Origin: Vigna angularis
Taxonomy: Eukaryota; Streptophyta; Magnoliopsida; Fabales; Fabaceae
Assembly: GCF_016808095.1 (NCBI RefSeq)
Contig: NC_068971.1
Coordinates: 5,096,501-5,160,500 of the forward strand
Reading direction: 5' to 3'
DNA: 64,000 nt
A program made the translations under genes and the position numbers. Positions 38,591-51,956 of this stretch are shown here, piece by piece. The notes beneath the pieces are model-generated. The model had not been told where the DNA came from, searched no databases, and saw nothing but the letters and a program-made list of their open reading frames with translations. Every line of letters begins with the position of its first letter. The first letter of the stretch is position 1.

Positions 38591-39440
38591 CATCCTCTAT
38601 CCTCTACAGTGTCAAATTTGTATTATTTGTTATTTTTTTTAGGATCAATCTGATGTGATATGTATAAACATAGTTTTTTTTAAACCGATCACTACCGGAT
38701 CGACCTTTTTATATTATATTTTCCCCCTTTTTTAATTGAATTAATAGAAAGAGTCATTTCTTCCACATTTTTGTGTGTTGGTTTTCCTTTTGATCGGTCT
38801 ATTGTAACTTAACATTGTATCTTAACATGTTTTTTCATAAACGCTCGATAATGGTTCTTTTGAAACTCATTCTTAATCGACCATTTCGTATTAATATCGA
38901 TTTGCAAATTTTCTAAGTGATTTTTAGGCCATTTATGGATGATCGTTTGATAAGGGTTCACTTTGATGAGCTCGTTCTTAACTGTTAATGTCATTAATTA
39001 GATTAATTTAAACCATTTTTAATGGTAAACGCTCAATTTCCTTAAGTGATTATTTGTTAAACGGTTGGGATTCAGCTTGCAACGAAGCTGCTAGCTTAGA
39101 CTGTCCAGTCTGATTTCTCTCAAGGTTGCTTAGTTGGTCCTAGGAGGGTTGAGGTGGACAACACAAGACCTTTGTCATCCTTCTCTTGCCGAATGATCTC
39201 ATTTTCGACTCTCAACGTTCTTATTTTATTCCTTGTACTTCCTTTTCATTTTGTCCATTTGTCTTTGTATCCTCTCATCATCACCATTGGTTTTATCGGG
39301 TTGTTAACGTTTCTTTTTGTGCTTGATTGTTCACCATATTTTTTGTAGTAACCATATAAACTTAAAAGTTTCTACTCAACCTCACATTAATGTCAAAATG
39401 TTTCAAGTGTTAAGTTTTTAATTTTGTTATGTAAATTTTA

Positions 39441-39629
39441 GGCTTAATACCCTATTTTGTCCCCAGTTTCGCTTGAAAATGTCAAATTAGTCCATCCTTT
39501 AAAAAATGCGTCAATTACATTTAATTGATGCAAATTTTATTAAGTGAGGACGTAATTGACGCATTTTTTAAAGGATGGACTAATTTGACATTTTCGAGCG
39601 AAATCAGGGACAATATAGGGTATTAAGCC
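39441..39629. mobile_element. Hairpin MITE, Mutator-like, 189 bp
   Basis: Almost the whole element is an inverted repeat. The left end is GGCTTAATACCCTATTTTGT and the reversed right end GGCTTAATACCCTATATTGT, continuing through AAAATGTCAAATTAGTCCAT and GCGTCAATTAC. A perfect 9-bp target duplication TAAATTTTA flanks it (39432-39440 and 39630-39638). It could fold into a long hairpin RNA if transcribed. Confidence 0.92.
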
Positions 39630-40283
39630 TAAATTTTATTTTTATGTATAAGTTAAGACAATCCAATTATTTTTATTTAATATATTTACTTTCAAAGGAA
39701 AAAGTTTACGAGAAGTTTTTCTAAATAATCCACATACCATTAATTCATGATAAAAAAAATTCAAAGATATTTCCGTTGGACATTTTTCCTTTATTTTCTC
39801 GCTAGTCATCTTCTTCTACCCCTCTACTTTCCTTTTCTTTCTCGTTAATATTGTTACCAAAAACAAAATGTTTTTATTTTAAACATGAGATCGATAAATA
39901 TCTCAATTCTCACAAAACACATCTACATATACTAAACAAGCTACTTCATCCCAATCAATATATCATTCGTACATAAAAAATCGTTTTCCTCTTACACAAA
40001 TTGAACACTCACATATAGTTCAAACATTCTAATGGATTCATAATTATCAACTTCCAGAATAGATTAAGAATCTTTCATCTTTGTAGAACCACAATACTGG
40101 ACCTGTATTTTCCGCTTACCTCTTCCCCCGATTCCCTTTCAAACTCAAATCAAGCTTCTAAGCTTACAAAAACAATTAATTAAGCATAAAATTAATTTAT
40201 AAGATAAAATTTATACTCTTTTTATATATTATAAAGTCGAAATAAAATTTTCCTTACTTCCCATATAAATTTTAGTTTCAATA

Positions 40284-41443
40284 TGTCAGGCCTCATTAAA
40301 AACGCACCTAAAAACTACTCTGAGCGGACGCCAGGTGTCAAGCGAAGGAAATCTGGAAATCAGAAAGTGGGAGACAGGTGTGGGCAGCAAAGTGGCCGTT
40401 TGTCCTTGACGGTGGTAGCAAAGCTTAGTTTTTCAAAACTCACACCACTCTCTGCATGCAACCTCTCTTCCAAACTCTGAAACTTCATTTTTCTCCTCCT
40501 TCTCTCTAAAAGCTTTTCCTTCTCTCTACAAAACACTCACTTTCTCTTCTCCGATCACCACTCAGGCACCGCTGGAGCACTCTTGGCATCAAGAGCTTCC
40601 AGTTGAACCGATCAGTTTTTGGTTCTGAAACTGGTAAGTCACTTTCTCTTTAGAACGTTTGTTCTTCTTACACATGCGAACCCAGATTCTTGGTTGCATG
40701 AATAGGTCACTTTGTTCTGAGTATTTCTGTTTTTCCTGTTTGGTTTAGTTTGTAAGGGGTGATCGTCGAACTCTAAGATTTCAGTAGTGAGGAGATATAT
40801 TTTGGCATTGTTGAACATTCGGTCACGCTTAGAGGTAAGGGAAACTTATATAATTTAATTGTATGTTCGTTTTTACGTTCGTTGCTAATGAATGCATGTT
40901 TGTTGAGTGGCTAAATGTATATGAAGTATGATTGTTGATATGTTTTGACTATATGAAGTATGATTATTTACTATGATATGGATGTTTGAGTTTATGAAAA
41001 TAGATGTTGATAGATGAATTGATATAAAGAATTCTAGTATGAAATTTCCCTATGAAAGTGTACGTTCGTCACTGAACGGTCCTTGACCGTTCGGTTTTTC
41101 TAGTGAACTTGGTTGGAATTGGATTCTTTCATTTGGGAAGAATCCTAGTTAAGGACGAGCGTCTTCGTTTCGTAATACTGTGCATGAACGTTCGGCCAAA
41201 CGTAGTTGTTCCTTGGTATTCGGTTATAAACTTAAGTATATCTATATGTATTTGTATATTTTCGTTTGTTTTTAAACACTACTCAAAATGGTATCTTATT
41301 ATAATTATCAAGCCTTTCCCCTGTAAGTTTAGTAGTGTTCGGTCTTACACCAAGCGCTCGTACTGAGTAGTGCTCGGTCTTCCACCAAGCGCTCGTGCTG
41401 AGTAAGTGCTCAGTCTTACACCAGGTACTCATTCTAATTTCTG

Positions 41444-41490
<47 letters not shown>

Positions 41491-42820
41491 AACGTTCGTT
41501 CAAACTCAATAGGGTTCGCCCTTTTCTGTGCTCGGTCTTCGACTGACATTCTGATTGTTCTTGGTGTTTAACTCATTCAAAAGCTAAGTATATTTATTGA
41601 CGTTCGGTTTATTCACCTGATTCAATTCTTTACCCTTATTTGAGGTTTTCACAGTGTCTGTCTTAAATTGGTTTCAGCCTAGAGTCTTAGTATTCGGCCT
41701 AGGCCTATTAGCGTTCGGTCTAACTCGAGAGTTAGTTCATTCAATTGGCTCACCTAGTAAATAAACGTTTGATTCCTAATCATTCTTGAGAACTATTATG
41801 TTAATCACTCCCTTTCTTAAAACCAATGATTCCATCTCTCGGTTTTGATCCGTTTGAAACTGGAGACCTTTGGTCTCACTCCAAGCGTTCGGTTTGGTTC
41901 AGGGTTGATGTTTAATGTTTGGTATTTGGTATCCTTAGTGATCTTTGTACGAAGGGTTTAATTGAGATTATTAATAATGAAAGATGAATAGAATATGATA
42001 TGGATGAAATGTTTTGGATTATGGACGAGCGTTCCGGGGAGGAATAGCTCATGAATGTATATTGAAATTTGTAAAGTATGAATGTGGGCATGCTAAGTTG
42101 GCGGTTCATCCTGATGTTCCGTGATTACTCGTCCTTACGTAGAGGAGGGTAAGTCATGTGTGGGAACGGCAGGAGGTCCTAGTCCTTATGGTTAATTTGG
42201 ACAGATAGGACTAACCTCAGGTGGCAGCTGTTGAGGGTATCTCAGTTACTACATCACCCGGGTGCACGAACGTCGTAGCTACACAAAATTCATACAGTCT
42301 GGACAGTCAGTCTAGTATTAGGCTTTGCATGAACGAGTGATGAATTATCTTGTTTGGTTGATTGTGTGAAATATATGTTTATACATGAATTGAATTACAT
42401 AAGCTTACCCTATGTTTCCTGTCTTGTCTGTTTTGTACGTTCGGTTGTCTTTCCGTTGCAATGATCATCCATGTGGATGTGAGCAGAAGGAGACGAGCTG
42501 CTGGAAGAAGCATTGGAAGAAGAAAATTTAGTTGATGTAGAAATTAAGACCGAACAGTAGAACTGTTCGGTGAGTATTATTAGTTTAGTTTTAAGATGAT
42601 CGTTCGATCATCTTTTCCCTCTTATTTTGTAGGACCGTTCGGTATAGCCTTTTGTAAACCGTTCGGTCGGGTTTGCTTATGTTGTTCGGTTTTAGTTTTC
42701 TTGTTTCTCTGTAAGGTCGTTCGGCCACAAGCAAACATTATTTATTTTGTAAGACTGATCTTTAATATTAATCGATGTGATTATTCTATTATATAGTTTT
42801 TTTACACTAGGGATGTTACA
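40284..42820 (+). mobile_element. LTR-like element (probable solo LTR), copy A, 2537 bp
   Basis: It begins TGTCAGGCCTC and ends GGGATGTTACA (5'-TG...CA-3'), flanked by a perfect 5-bp duplication CAATA (40279-40283 and 42821-42825). That is the signature of an LTR element; no internal gag/pol is present, so a solo LTR is the best reading. A CT-rich leader-like stretch (40480-40560) is followed by a likely splice donor CTG/GTAAGT near 40634. GTTCGGT-type words occur more than 15 times. A related element lies in reverse at 50679-52917. Near the 3' end (about 42484-42560) an acidic frame reads AEGDELLEEALEEENLVDVE. Its end lies 250 bp from the 3' end of ERF copy 2. Confidence 0.75.
41445..41488. 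repeat. TA microsatellite inside LTR copy A
   Basis: About 20 TA units. The reverse-oriented copy B has a TA/CA array at a comparable place (51921-51956). Confidence 0.9.
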
Positions 42821-43067
42821 CAATACATATATAATATAATATTTACTTTTCTATTTTACTACTAATGATCGCCTAGAGTGCAAGTTAAAAGTGAAAAGTA
42901 TGTCAACTCCTTTTATTGGTTTTATGATCAATAATTCTTGTTTATATTGTCAAACATCCGATTTTGAGAATAATCAAATCGGCAATTGTGAAATGGTAAA
43001 CAAAATTAAATTGTATGAACACCAGATTGCATTACAATACAATCTTTGAATGAAATTGTACAACAGA

Positions 43068-43685
43068 TCAACATGCCAGCTTGGCTTGGCTTCTGTTCTT
43101 GGCTAACTTATTCAATAGATGAGTGAGGTTCTTCCTCCTCTTCGTCCCTTGTGACTCTGAGCTATCTTCTGAACACGAGGATGACGGTGAAGATGGTTCA
43201 AAACTTTGCGACAACTTCCTCTTACAAGTTGTTTCCATCACCGGTTCCGACAATGTTTCAAAATTATCAGAATCTATAAGATGAGGAAAATTCAGCTTAG
43301 CTTTTTGCCCACGCATCTTGAAAGCAGCTTTGTCGTAAGCCAGAGCTGCTTTCTCCTCAGTGTCAAAAGTTCCAAGCCAAACCCTAGTTCCGTTCTTCTT
43401 TGGATCCCTTATCTCCGCCGCAAACTTCCCCCACGGCCTGCGCCTCACGCCTCGGAAATGCTTCCACGCCTGTGGGGCGTGGACATGACGCGCCACCACA
43501 GCAGTTGCATCCTCACTGCGGAAAACAATGTTCTCCAAATCACCATCACGTTTAGGGTTTGAAAGTGGATCATGAGAAGCAACTTGGTGGGTTGCAGGCA
43601 TGAGATTGATGGAATCGTGTCCCAGTAGGTATTGTCGAACGGATTCCAAGAACTCAAAGTCGGAATCTGCGGTGGCTGAAGTCAT
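43068..43685 (-). CDS. ERF transcription factor, group IX-like (copy 2)
   Basis: An intronless 205-residue protein. The AP2/ERF domain at residues about 77-134 ([39 protein letters not shown]) is nearly identical to copy 1. It shares the N-terminal motif [14 protein letters not shown] and the C-terminal [20 protein letters not shown] basic segment. It ends NRSQAKLAC and so lacks the [16 protein letters not shown] tail of copy 1, probably by an early stop. All canonical DNA-contact residues of the ERF domain are kept (RRRPW, EIRD), so GCC-box binding is expected from the family. An LTR-like element ends 250 bp beyond its stop codon. Confidence 0.93.
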   Translation of the reverse strand: MTSATADSDFEFLESVRQYLLGHDSINLMPATHQVASHDPLSNPKRDGDLENIVFRSEDATAVVARHVHAPQAWKHFRGVRRRPWGKFAAEIRDPKKNGTRVWLGTFDTEEKAALAYDKAAFKMRGQKAKLNFPHLIDSDNFETLSEPVMETTCKRKLSQSFEPSSPSSSCSEDSSESQGTKRRKNLTHLLNKLAKNRSQAKLAC

Positions 43686-43744
43686 GTTTCGATTCTCAGC
43701 TAAATTTGCGCTTTGTGTGGCTTCAACTGTATGGTTCAGAGCAT

Positions 43745-43754
43745 CATTTATAGC
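43745..43754 (-). promoter_or_regulatory. TATA box of ERF copy 2
   Basis: GCTATAAATG on the minus strand, about 60 bases upstream of the ATG at 43685. Confidence 0.6.
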
Positions 43755-43821
43755 ATCGAATTTGTTTAAACAATTGTATTTTTCTGCTAACTACTGTGGC
43801 ACAACGTGCAGGTCTTTTTAA

Positions 43822-46779
43822 AATATTGTTGGAATGGTTGCTTCTTTGAAGCTTCCATGGATTTTGGCATGGCACTTGTTGAACTTTGAACTTTGAAGTG
43901 GCAATTTTTGTCGTCACCTTTTTCTTCACTTTAAATAATGCTACTCTCACAGCAAACTCTATTTGAATTCTTGTTGTAACCTTTGGCAATAAGTTTTTGG
44001 TTAAATATTGAATTATTTAATTAATTTGTATATTATGAGTCACATCTCATCTAATCTAACTAACCAAGCACCACCTTATAATACTGTGTATAAGTTATAC
44101 ACAAATATTTGAATGGCAATTTTATACATCAAAATGGCTTTTCTTTAACTATATACGAAGTTATTTGTCTTAATCAGTGTAAGAGCCTCAAGCCTGTTAA
44201 AATTATATCTATGCTTACTTTTCTCTTCTCCACTTCTTGTAAAAGCAAAAACAATGAATATATTTTATTTCATTTTATAACATCACAATTGTATACACTC
44301 TAGTGCAGCAAAGCAAAGAGTTTTAGCATCAATCCGAAGAAAATTAAAAACAATTAAAAAAGTATTGGAAATAAAAAAATAAAACTTGAAACGAAAAATA
44401 GATTTCGATTATGAAACAACCGAAATTTATTCGATTATATATTTCGGTTTCTTAGTCAATCGAAATCTATTCTTTACTATATATTTTGTTCTTTTGATAT
44501 AACTAAAATATATTCTAGAATTTTTTTAAAAATAATTTTATTTTGTTTTTCATTTAGTTAAGTTATGGACTTAGACAAAAAATAAAATAACCACAAACAT
44601 CCAAAGACAAACCAAATATATTAAACATATAAAAAATATATTAACAATATATAAAAAAATTTAAGAACCTAAAAGTACAGAAACTAAATATTGCAACAAT
44701 GCAAAACACAGTATTGGAAGCAAGGAAAAATATACTACAATGATGCCACCTTAATACAAAACGTGGACACAAATAACAACACAAAATGTATGTGTTAGGA
44801 AGAACATAACTAGCTTTAATGAAATACGAAAAAAAAAGCAGGAAAAGAAAGAAAGAACGAATGAGCTAACGGTAGAAATGGAACAAAGTAAGGAAGAATC
44901 GAAAGAACTACAAGGTGGTAAAAATGGAACCTCTTTAGTGCAATGGCAACAGAGAAATTAAACAAAGTTGACGTTTGCAATGGCAATGAAGAAATGGCAG
45001 TGACATTCAGGTCTCCAGTTATAAAAAAAAAAGATTTATGAGAAAAATAATGAAACAAATGTTTTTATTGGAATTTTAAATATTTGAAAAATTAAGTCTG
45101 GAAAACAAATAAACTTTTGATTCTTTGGAAACTTAAAATCTAATGACATTTTTAAAATTTTGAGATGATTATAAACTTTGGTTCTTTCTATTCTTAAAAA
45201 ACCAAAATCTATACTAATATAAATTCAGTTATTTTAAAATAAAAATCTATAGTTATGCAACAAATTTCAAAAATATCATTATAGTTTGAAAGATTTTGTT
45301 TTTCTTTGACAGGGAAGCTTACTAAATGATTTAAATTATTTTTTTTACAATATTCGATAAAATTATCCTTTTTCCATATTAAGATTCGTTAGCTTAATAA
45401 GTCATTATTTAATAATATGCCTCTTCTCTATTATTAGTGACCATACTTATCCATAGAGTTTTCTAACAGGTGTGTGTGGTGGAGATCATGATTGGCCAGA
45501 GGCCTAAGAAGTTATATAGGCAATGAAAATGAAAATGTTAGGAGAACCAACGACAATGATAAAATGGAAGGGAACGACAGGGTTTCTTTCTGACACTATT
45601 TCTTTATTGTAAGAGTTAACAAACGTTTATTTTTGTTTAATTGGCTTTTTTTTTAAAATTCATTAAGTCATTAATGTGCATATTATTACTTTTAATCATT
45701 AAACGCATAAACTACTGTAATCATATACCACTTAAATAAATTATAAATTCAGTCCTTTTTAACTTTTACTTCTCTATTTTCATTTTCACTTTTTTGGTCT
45801 TCGTGTGATTTCAGTTAAATCTAGAATTTTATGTATCTTTTTTTTCTTCTAAAATTTAATAATTAAAAATATTATTAGTTATTATTGTAAAAATGTATGG
45901 CAATAAATATCATTAAAATATGAGTAACTAAGTGCTGAGAATATAAATTATTACAAAAGTAGAATAAATTCAATAAATTTATATATTTTACGCTTTCCAT
46001 TAAAAATGATCCTGGTACATATGGTTTTTCTATAATGTGTGTATTCATAGACACATTTTAAAATGTCATCTATTAAACACTTTTAACTGCTACTAATGTA
46101 TGCTTCAAATGGATTTTTGTGTTTTTTTAAGTAATAGATATTGCTTAATAGACTTATTTTACTTTTAGTTTGTTTTATCGTCTATGTTGGAATTAAAAAA
46201 AAAAGTTATCTATTTTTTTAAAATGACAATGACATACGTGTCAACTTTTAAAAATATTAACGTTGGAAAGGTTAGCCTGTATTCCACTCTGCAAGATTCT
46301 CTCTTATATAATGAAAATTTTATGCGGAGGATTAAGCTGTTAATTATATTTTAAAAAAAGTTAAAATATTAAACAGGCATGGGGTTGAGTGATGAAACGT
46401 TGCCCTTATCAGGCTCCATACGTCACGCACGTAACCAAATACACATTAGAAATATATATTATTAGATTTGTTTAAAAATGTTACGAATATGACAAACACA
46501 AAAACGTAATCATATTGATAAATAAATTAAAAAATGTAATCATGATTATATAAGAAATTAAGGGAATAACAACTTCAAGCAAGTGATGACACAAACTTAT
46601 GCCAACCCACATGGCAATCACTATCCTAGAACTACCTAAAGTTTGTCCTTTTTTCTGGATGAATTCTACTTAAATTTTGTCTGAATAATTGTTAAAAGAT
46701 AATCAACAATATTCTGTTACCTTTTTCTTTTTTTTTTCTTTTAAATTTTCTATCGGTTGATCTCTTTTTAATATATTCG
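43822..46779. other. AT-rich spacer
   Basis: Promoter side of ERF copy 2, then AT-rich sequence. At 44400-44480 there is a small cluster of TTTCGGTT/CGAAATCTATTC words in both orientations. No gene found. Confidence 0.5.

Positions 46780-46862
<83 letters not shown>
46780..46862. repeat. TA microsatellite
   Basis: About 40 uninterrupted TA units. Confidence 0.95.
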
Positions 46863-46863
<1 letters not shown>

Positions 46864-47199
46864 GGAAAGCGAAAATATAAAAATATTTCATAAAATTTTA
46901 TTCATATATATACAAACGATATACATATTATGTATTTTCGTTTTGGAGATATTACAACCACTCGAATAATTATATTTATTCAGTTTTGAAAGTTCTATAA
47001 TATTAATAAGCTACCGTAATTTAGTTTTTTTTTTCATAAAATATATATTAATAACCCTTTACAAATACCATTATTCTCTGACAAGTGTCCTATTTCTCTC
47101 CAATTTTGCTATACTCTCTGATGTTAAACCTCCCTGTGGTAATAAATTCCTTACAATTGGATAAACTCCATTCTTTTTTTACTATCCCATCCTTATTAA

Positions 47200-48590
47200 G
47201 TATGTGATGCTTACCTATCATATGTGTTAAATATATTTTACTTTTAGTTTGTTTGTTATATTTTTTATTTACAGTGTGAGTTTAATCTATATTTCTTCTA
47301 TCATAAATATAATATATGTATATTTAATAGAAGAAAGATTAATTTCATACTTAATTTTTTCTATACTGAATATGGTATCAAATGATCTTGGCTTTCTTTT
47401 AACTTATTATTTATTAATCTAGTTTTTTTATTATGTTCTTTTTTCATAAAGATTTTATTTGTTCAAAGGACTGGAGTTTGAGACAGATGATTGACACCCG
47501 ATATGAGTCTTATGGTCTTTATCATCTTCGTCCTTTTACATGTGTTGGCATAATTATGGAGTCTTCATCTCTTCTTCATTCTCAGTTAGGTAATCTTAGT
47601 CTTACCAAATTATAGCAGCTTGTTTCTAACTTATCCAAGTTATCCAATTTGATTTGTGAGTCTAGTCAATTAGGAAAACATTTTCATAGTTCCTTTTTTT
47701 CGTAGTGTCTCATAACATACTTCGTCTCCTTTCGTCTTAGTTCATTATGACATTTGAGGACCTAATCGTGTTAAATCTAATTTAGGTTTTGAATATTTTG
47801 TTACTTTCATTGATGTTTATTCCATATGCAGTTGGCTATTTTTAATGAAAAATCATTCTGATTTATTTTATATTTTTCAAAGCTTTTTAATGAAATTAAA
47901 ACTCAATTTGGTGTTTTTATTCAAACTTTGAGAAGTGATAATACATGTGAATATTATTCCCATTCTTTTAAACAATTTATGGTTTCTGATGTTATTCTCC
48001 ATCAAACTTCATGTGCTTATATACCTCAACAAAATGAGGTGGTTGAACACGAAAATAGACATTTTATTGAAACAACTCACAATCTTTTAATTCATGGTAA
48101 CATTCTTCAATATTTTTGGGGTGATGTTATTCTTACTACACGTTATCTCATTAATTGCATGTCCTCTTATATGTGACAATGAGGTTACTCTTAATATTAG
48201 TTATAATCTTGTTTTTTATGAGAGGACCAAACACATTGAGATTGATTGTCATTTTATTCGAGAGAAAATTGTATCTGAAGACATCAAGACTGAGTTCATA
48301 AATTCAAGTGACTAGTTAGTAAATATTTTCACTAAGTCTTTACGTAGACTAAGAATTTATTATATTTGTAACAAGCTTGATACATACGATTTATACATAC
48401 CAACTTGAGGGGGAGTGTCAGATACATTAGATTATTAGATATCTTATATTTATCTTTTATCTTTAATTAGTTTATTATTATTCCTTATTAATATTTTGGG
48501 ATTAGCTCATATTTCTTCTATTATAAATACAATATCATATGTATATATTTAACACAAGGAAGATTAATCTTATAAAATTATGAACATTAT
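47200..48590 (+). mobile_element. Internally deleted Ty1/copia retrotransposon
   Basis: Similar short LTR ends (TATTTCTTCTATCATAAATA near 47290 and TATTTCTTCTATTATAAATA near 48508) bracket decayed pol. A primer-binding-like TGGTATCA (47373-47380, initiator tRNA-Met type) is followed by a GAG-pre-integrase piece (LLHSQLGNLSLTKL..LVSNLS, CESSQLGKHFH). An integrase core piece follows (GFEYFVTFIDVYS, WLFLMKNHSDLF, TLRSDNTCEYYSHSF, HQTSCAYIPQQNEVVEHENR, ILQYFWGDVILTTRYLINCM). Reverse transcriptase is missing. The RNase H tail returns at 48220 (KHIEIDCHFIREKIVSEDIK, LVNIFTKSLR), then the polypurine tract GAGGGGGAGTG at 48407-48417 and the 3' LTR. In-frame stops show it is dead. Confidence 0.85.
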
Positions 48591-49400
48591 GAATTTTAAA
48601 CCGTGTATGGGACAAAAACATCAATCAAAATACAAAAAACTTACATTTGTATTTTTATGTTTCAACCATGCCTATACTCTCACTTGGACCATACTAAAAA
48701 ATAATTGGATTTGGTAATGCATTCCTAAATATAATATAATTCCATGATTCCAAAGACTCCACACTACAACAATCCATTTAATAGCATATTTCCTTTGTGT
48801 TTGAGGGTCAAAAGGTGGAAATGTTCAAAATATGTTAGAACCTAATTATGACTTACTCCCAAAATCCTTGTCCATATTTTACACATATTCCATACTATGT
48901 AGCAACTTTGTAAGTAAGAAATAGATGACTTATGCTTTTTTCATGCTCACTGCACGTAACACAATTGTCGTTGTTGAACATGATATTTTATGTCTTAAGT
49001 TAACGTTTCTGGATATTCCTTTTGAAATAATCTTTCATATACAAAACTTCACATAAAGATGACCTTTACTCTCTAGAGGAAATAAAAAAAAAAAGTGTTG
49101 TTGGTCTGCAATGCATTCACCCTATAACTTTTTATATGCTAATTTAACTGTATAAACCTTATATTCATCATTATTCCATCCAAAAATCATTCATTCCCCT
49201 TACAATCCTAGAAATGTTTTCTGAGAACGTTTCAATTTGAGATTTCTTCCATTTAAGCCAATCTATTCTCCAGGACATATTTCATTTTCATCTACTATTG
49301 TCTCCCACATTTGCTTATTATTTGTTCTTTTCTATTATGTTTTGTTCACTTTTAAGGATGAATTTGAGCTAGAGTGATTCAAGAGAATTAAATAGTAAAT
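48591..49400 (-). mobile_element. LINE (L1-type) ORF2 C-terminal remnant
   Basis: On the minus strand I read WNNDEYKVYTVKLAYKKL, then a zf-RVT zinc-finger-like segment (NCVTCSEHEKSISHLFLTYK), HFHLL and a WNHG-IIFRNALPNP-like part. It ends ...KHKNTNVSFLYFDWCFCP-like, allowing for frame changes. The order matches plant LINE ORF2 C-termini. It is opposite in strand to the remnant at 37-38 kb and abuts the 3' LTR of the copia remnant. Confidence 0.6.
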
Positions 49401-50669
49401 TGTGGTGTCAATAGCAAAGCCCAAATGTTAATAAAGTGTAAAATTCCGATAATAAGTTGTGCAATGAACCAATTTCACAACGCTAAATACGTCTAGTATT
49501 TTTTCTTTATACATGAAATGCAGCACAAATTTAACGTCAAATTGTTGAATCATTTCATACTATTCGTTTGAATTTCGAAATGATTCAAGTAAAATTTTGA
49601 TTATTGTACCTCCATAATTTTTATACCACTAAATTATTGAAAATGATATTTTAAAATTTTTACATTTTTCAAAACATATAGTCTAAAATGTATTGAAAAT
49701 ATCTTTGATAACACATTCTAAAAATATTTCGAAAAAAATACTTTTGGAAAGGAAGATTGTGAAATATAGATTATTCTTTCCAAAACACTCTAATAATACG
49801 ATTTCTCTTTACATGATTTTTATTTTCAGGAATATTTGCGAAATATTTTTCTTATAATGATTCTAAAACAGTAAACCAAAATTTTTATGGAAATTTTTAT
49901 TTTATTTTTGGGAATGTTCTTACAAACAATTGGTGGTTTTGGCTTCATAAGAATTTTGAAAAAACTTTATACTACAACCATTATTGAACAAGGAGAACCA
50001 CACCGTACTATGAAAATTGCAATGCACTGTGTCGGTATTATTTGTGCCTTCCCATGCCACGCCATTTTTTTATTTCCATTTTTTTTTCTGTGAAAGTTCA
50101 TTCACTAAAAAGTTTCTGGATATAATTAATGATGAGTTTTATTATAAAATATTTCAAAATAATAGTTGAGAATTAATTTGAATTGCCTATGTAGAAATTC
50201 ATTTCAGAATCCTTATTTCAGAATGTTTTTATAATATTTTTTTGGAACTTGTATTTCAAAATTTTGAAATATATTTCAGTTTAAAGGTTTAAAAAAACTA
50301 TAAATACTTTAACAAGTCATGGCCCTTCAATTGTAATGAAGAGTGTGGAAAGAATTCATGGTGGTAGAAGAAGCAATTGTCTTACAAAAACAAAAAACAA
50401 AAACAAAAAGTAGTTCTACGTAGAGAGAATCCAATAGGCCGAAATAGCTATGCACTCATGGCTCAACAGACCCAACTATTTAGCAAACTTATTCATGCAA
50501 GCTATTTCTTTCCAATATCTAAAAAATCTCAACTTACATTTCTTTTTAACTACAGAACAACCTTTTCTCTTTTATATATATTATCAACTTAAAGATAATT
50601 TTTTTTGTTTGGCTAAAAGTTCTAACAGAAATTAATTTCCTTGTTATTAAATTTTGTTCAATTGAGATT
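49401..50669. other. AT-rich spacer
   Basis: Repeated short palindromic words (TTTCAAAATTTTGAAAT and similar, 49560-50290). There is a short hydrophobic ORF near 49887-50093 that I do not believe is a gene. Confidence 0.45.
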
Positions 50670-50678
50670 GTGTTTAAA

Positions 50679-51921
50679 TGTAACATCCCAAAAATACAGT
50701 GTAAAATCATATACGAGAATCATCACATATTAATAATACTACAGATCAGTTCTACACAGAACGAGATACTATTATGGTCGAACGACCTTACATAATAACA
50801 GGGGATTTAAAAAAAACCACTCGCTAACTACTACTAGACCGAACGGTGTACAAAATAACTTATACCGAACGGTCTTACAAAAGGTAAAGCTAATAACAGA
50901 CCGAACGGTCCTAAGGTTCGGTCTTCACTTTAGATTCATCTTCCAATACTTCTTCCAGCAGCTCTTCTCCTTCTGCTCACATCCACACGGATGATCATTG
51001 CAACAGGACAACGACAGAACGCACAACACACAGACAAAAATGATAAACAGGGTAAGCTTATGTAATTTAATTTGTTCAATAACAACATACAACATTCATA
51101 ATTTAACCAACAACACCCAAATCATCATTCATACATCAATGCATGCAAATAACGACCACTTGACTCTGACAGTCCGGACTGTATGAATTCTGTGTAGCTA
51201 CGATGTAGTAACTGGGATCCGTTCCGTCCAAATTAACCTTATGGACTAGGACCTCCTGTCATTCTCACACATGACTTACTCCTCTCTACATGAGAACGAG
51301 TAATCATGGAATATCAGGATGAACGCTAGCTAAGCTTTGCCCACATTCATACTTTACCAAATCAATAACCACTTTCTGAGATATTCCCCCCTGGAATACT
51401 CGTTCATAATCCAACTATTTCATTCACATCACATTTCAAATTCCCTTACACTTCATCATTTATACGTTCAATTGAATTACAATCACACTCTCTCATCATA
51501 GCATAAGTTCGACTGGAATAACACTTCTTAGAAACTAACATGACTGAGCGTTACTTATTCACTTCAATAAACAGTCCACTAAGAGTTCAAAATGGATGCC
51601 ACAAAGCCTAGGCCGAGTACTAAGACTCTAGGCTGAACACCTTTTAAGGACCAACACTATTTGACACCCAATACTAATACTGATGAGAAACTATGAAATA
51701 ACGAACACTATCGAGTTTGAATGAAGACTCTTATTCTAAAAACGGTAATGATATATTATAGAAAACGAGACCCAGCATTTGGTTTAAGACCGAGCCCTGT
51801 AGAACCAAACACTATTGAACGAGCGCTGGTCCAAGACCAATTTCTTATCAGGAACGAGCGCTACTGAGACTGAACGCTTGGTCCAAGACTGATCACTAAT
51901 AAACTTTCATAAAACGAATGA

Positions 51922-51956
<35 letters not shown>

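Noticed and set aside
49887..50093. Short hydrophobic reading frame
   Set aside because: AT-rich DNA easily gives Phe/Ile/Leu frames; no start context or homology seen.
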